Below are positions 14,190-14,482 of a stretch of DNA of 14,482 nt, in pieces. Source of the DNA: Candidatus Bathyarchaeota archaeon (GTDB lineage Archaea > Thermoproteota > Bathyarchaeia > Bathyarchaeales > UBA233); the NCBI GenBank assembly GCA_029907045.1, contig JARYMR010000028.1, positions 1 through 14,482 of the forward strand, read 5' to 3'. The stretch's first letter is position 1; each line of letters opens with the position of its first letter. The notes under the pieces are model-generated. The model was not told the DNA's origin, made no database searches, and saw only the letters and a list, made by a program, of their open reading frames with translations. The translations under genes and the position numbers were made by a program.

Positions 14190-14482
14190 TTGAATACAGA
14201 AGAAATTATGGAATTAGCCTTAAAACTTGCTGGATTAAAAGAAGTGCCAGCCGACAGCGCCATCTATGTAAATGGCGAAAAAATCAGAAAAGTCCTTTTT
14301 GGCTTAGACGCTGGTGTTCCGGAACTTTTGCTTGCCAAACAATTGGGTTATGACGCCGTAATTGCCCACCATCCACCTGGTGGAACTGCAGCAATAAATT
14401 TTCATCAAGTTTTTAAAAGACATGTTCAGCAGATGGTTGCTGTTGGAATTTCGAAGAAAGAGGCAGAAAAAGCTGTTGAAAA
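14190..14482 (+). CDS. NIF3-like dinuclear-metal protein, 3' partial
   Basis: The first 97 residues of a NIF3/DUF34 family protein, cut by the right edge. The start is TTG, with AAAGGTG seven bases upstream (14176-14182); no longer frame fits. Recognisable are the N-terminal helix (EEIMELALKLAGL), VLFGLDAGVPELLLAKQLGYDAVIAHHPPGG, in which the Asp and His-His supply metal ligands of the family's two-metal site, and a following helix. The family is widespread and binds two metal ions; older annotations as GTP cyclohydrolase 1 type 2 are doubtful. The middle insert (AAINFHQVFKRHVQQMVAVGISK) resembles the longer archaeal forms. It is divergent from the EamA exporter. Confidence 0.85.
   Translation, partial: MNTEEIMELALKLAGLKEVPADSAIYVNGEKIRKVLFGLDAGVPELLLAKQLGYDAVIAHHPPGGTAAINFHQVFKRHVQQMVAVGISKKEAEKAVE

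Noticed and set aside
1..14482. CRISPR arrays, tRNA or rRNA genes, insertion sequences
   Set aside because: No regularly spaced direct repeats, no tRNA-like cloverleaf with the TTC arm, no rRNA signatures and no transposase-like reading frame were found by reading both strands.

Overview
The window looks archaeal, most likely from the TACK side and plausibly a Bathyarchaeia-type genome; the taxon is inference. Pointers are an ATP-dependent DNA ligase of the archaeal LigB type, AT-rich TATA-like boxes 20-30 nt ahead of several starts, G-rich ribosome binding sites, very frequent TTG starts, NosD-like beta-helix surface proteins, a dockerin/CARDB protein, and a small protein that aligns with the eukaryotic large-subunit protein eL22. 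No rRNA, tRNA, insertion sequence or CRISPR array was seen.

Left part (1-5.9 kb), a cell-surface region. A 5'-truncated NosD-like membrane-anchored beta-helix protein (+) converges with, and overlaps by 97 nt, a second repeat-rich surface protein (-). Two small unknown genes follow: a two-helix membrane protein and an 84-residue soluble protein. Next is a CcdA/DsbD-like thiol-redox membrane protein with an external CPPC domain (-), which could serve disulfide chemistry of exported proteins. Last is a secreted LamG-like/NosD/CARDB/dockerin gene (-) that appears broken, with its two halves in different frames at about 5083-5095.

Middle (5.9-8.9 kb). A 290-nt gap holds an imperfect inverted-repeat element just upstream of the broken surface gene. 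It is followed by an orphan MNT-type nucleotidyltransferase (+), DNA ligase (-) and an FMN nitroreductase (-). The gap before the transporter operon (8847-9050) holds a possible box C/D guide RNA whose antisense stretch fits the decoding-centre region of 16S rRNA.

Right part (9.05-14.5 kb). A tightly packed + strand operon encodes a fused double ABC permease, its ATPase (1-nt gap), a DUF47/PhoU-like regulator (8-nt overlap) and the eL22-like protein (11-nt gap). No substrate-binding protein is in the window. Converging on it are a small helical protein and an EamA-family drug/metabolite exporter (-). Divergent from the exporter, a NIF3-like metal-binding protein (+) runs off the right edge.

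The most notable items are the eL22-like gene and its operon partners, the ABC transporter/DUF47 pairing, the broken dockerin gene, the structured leader, and the candidate C/D RNA.
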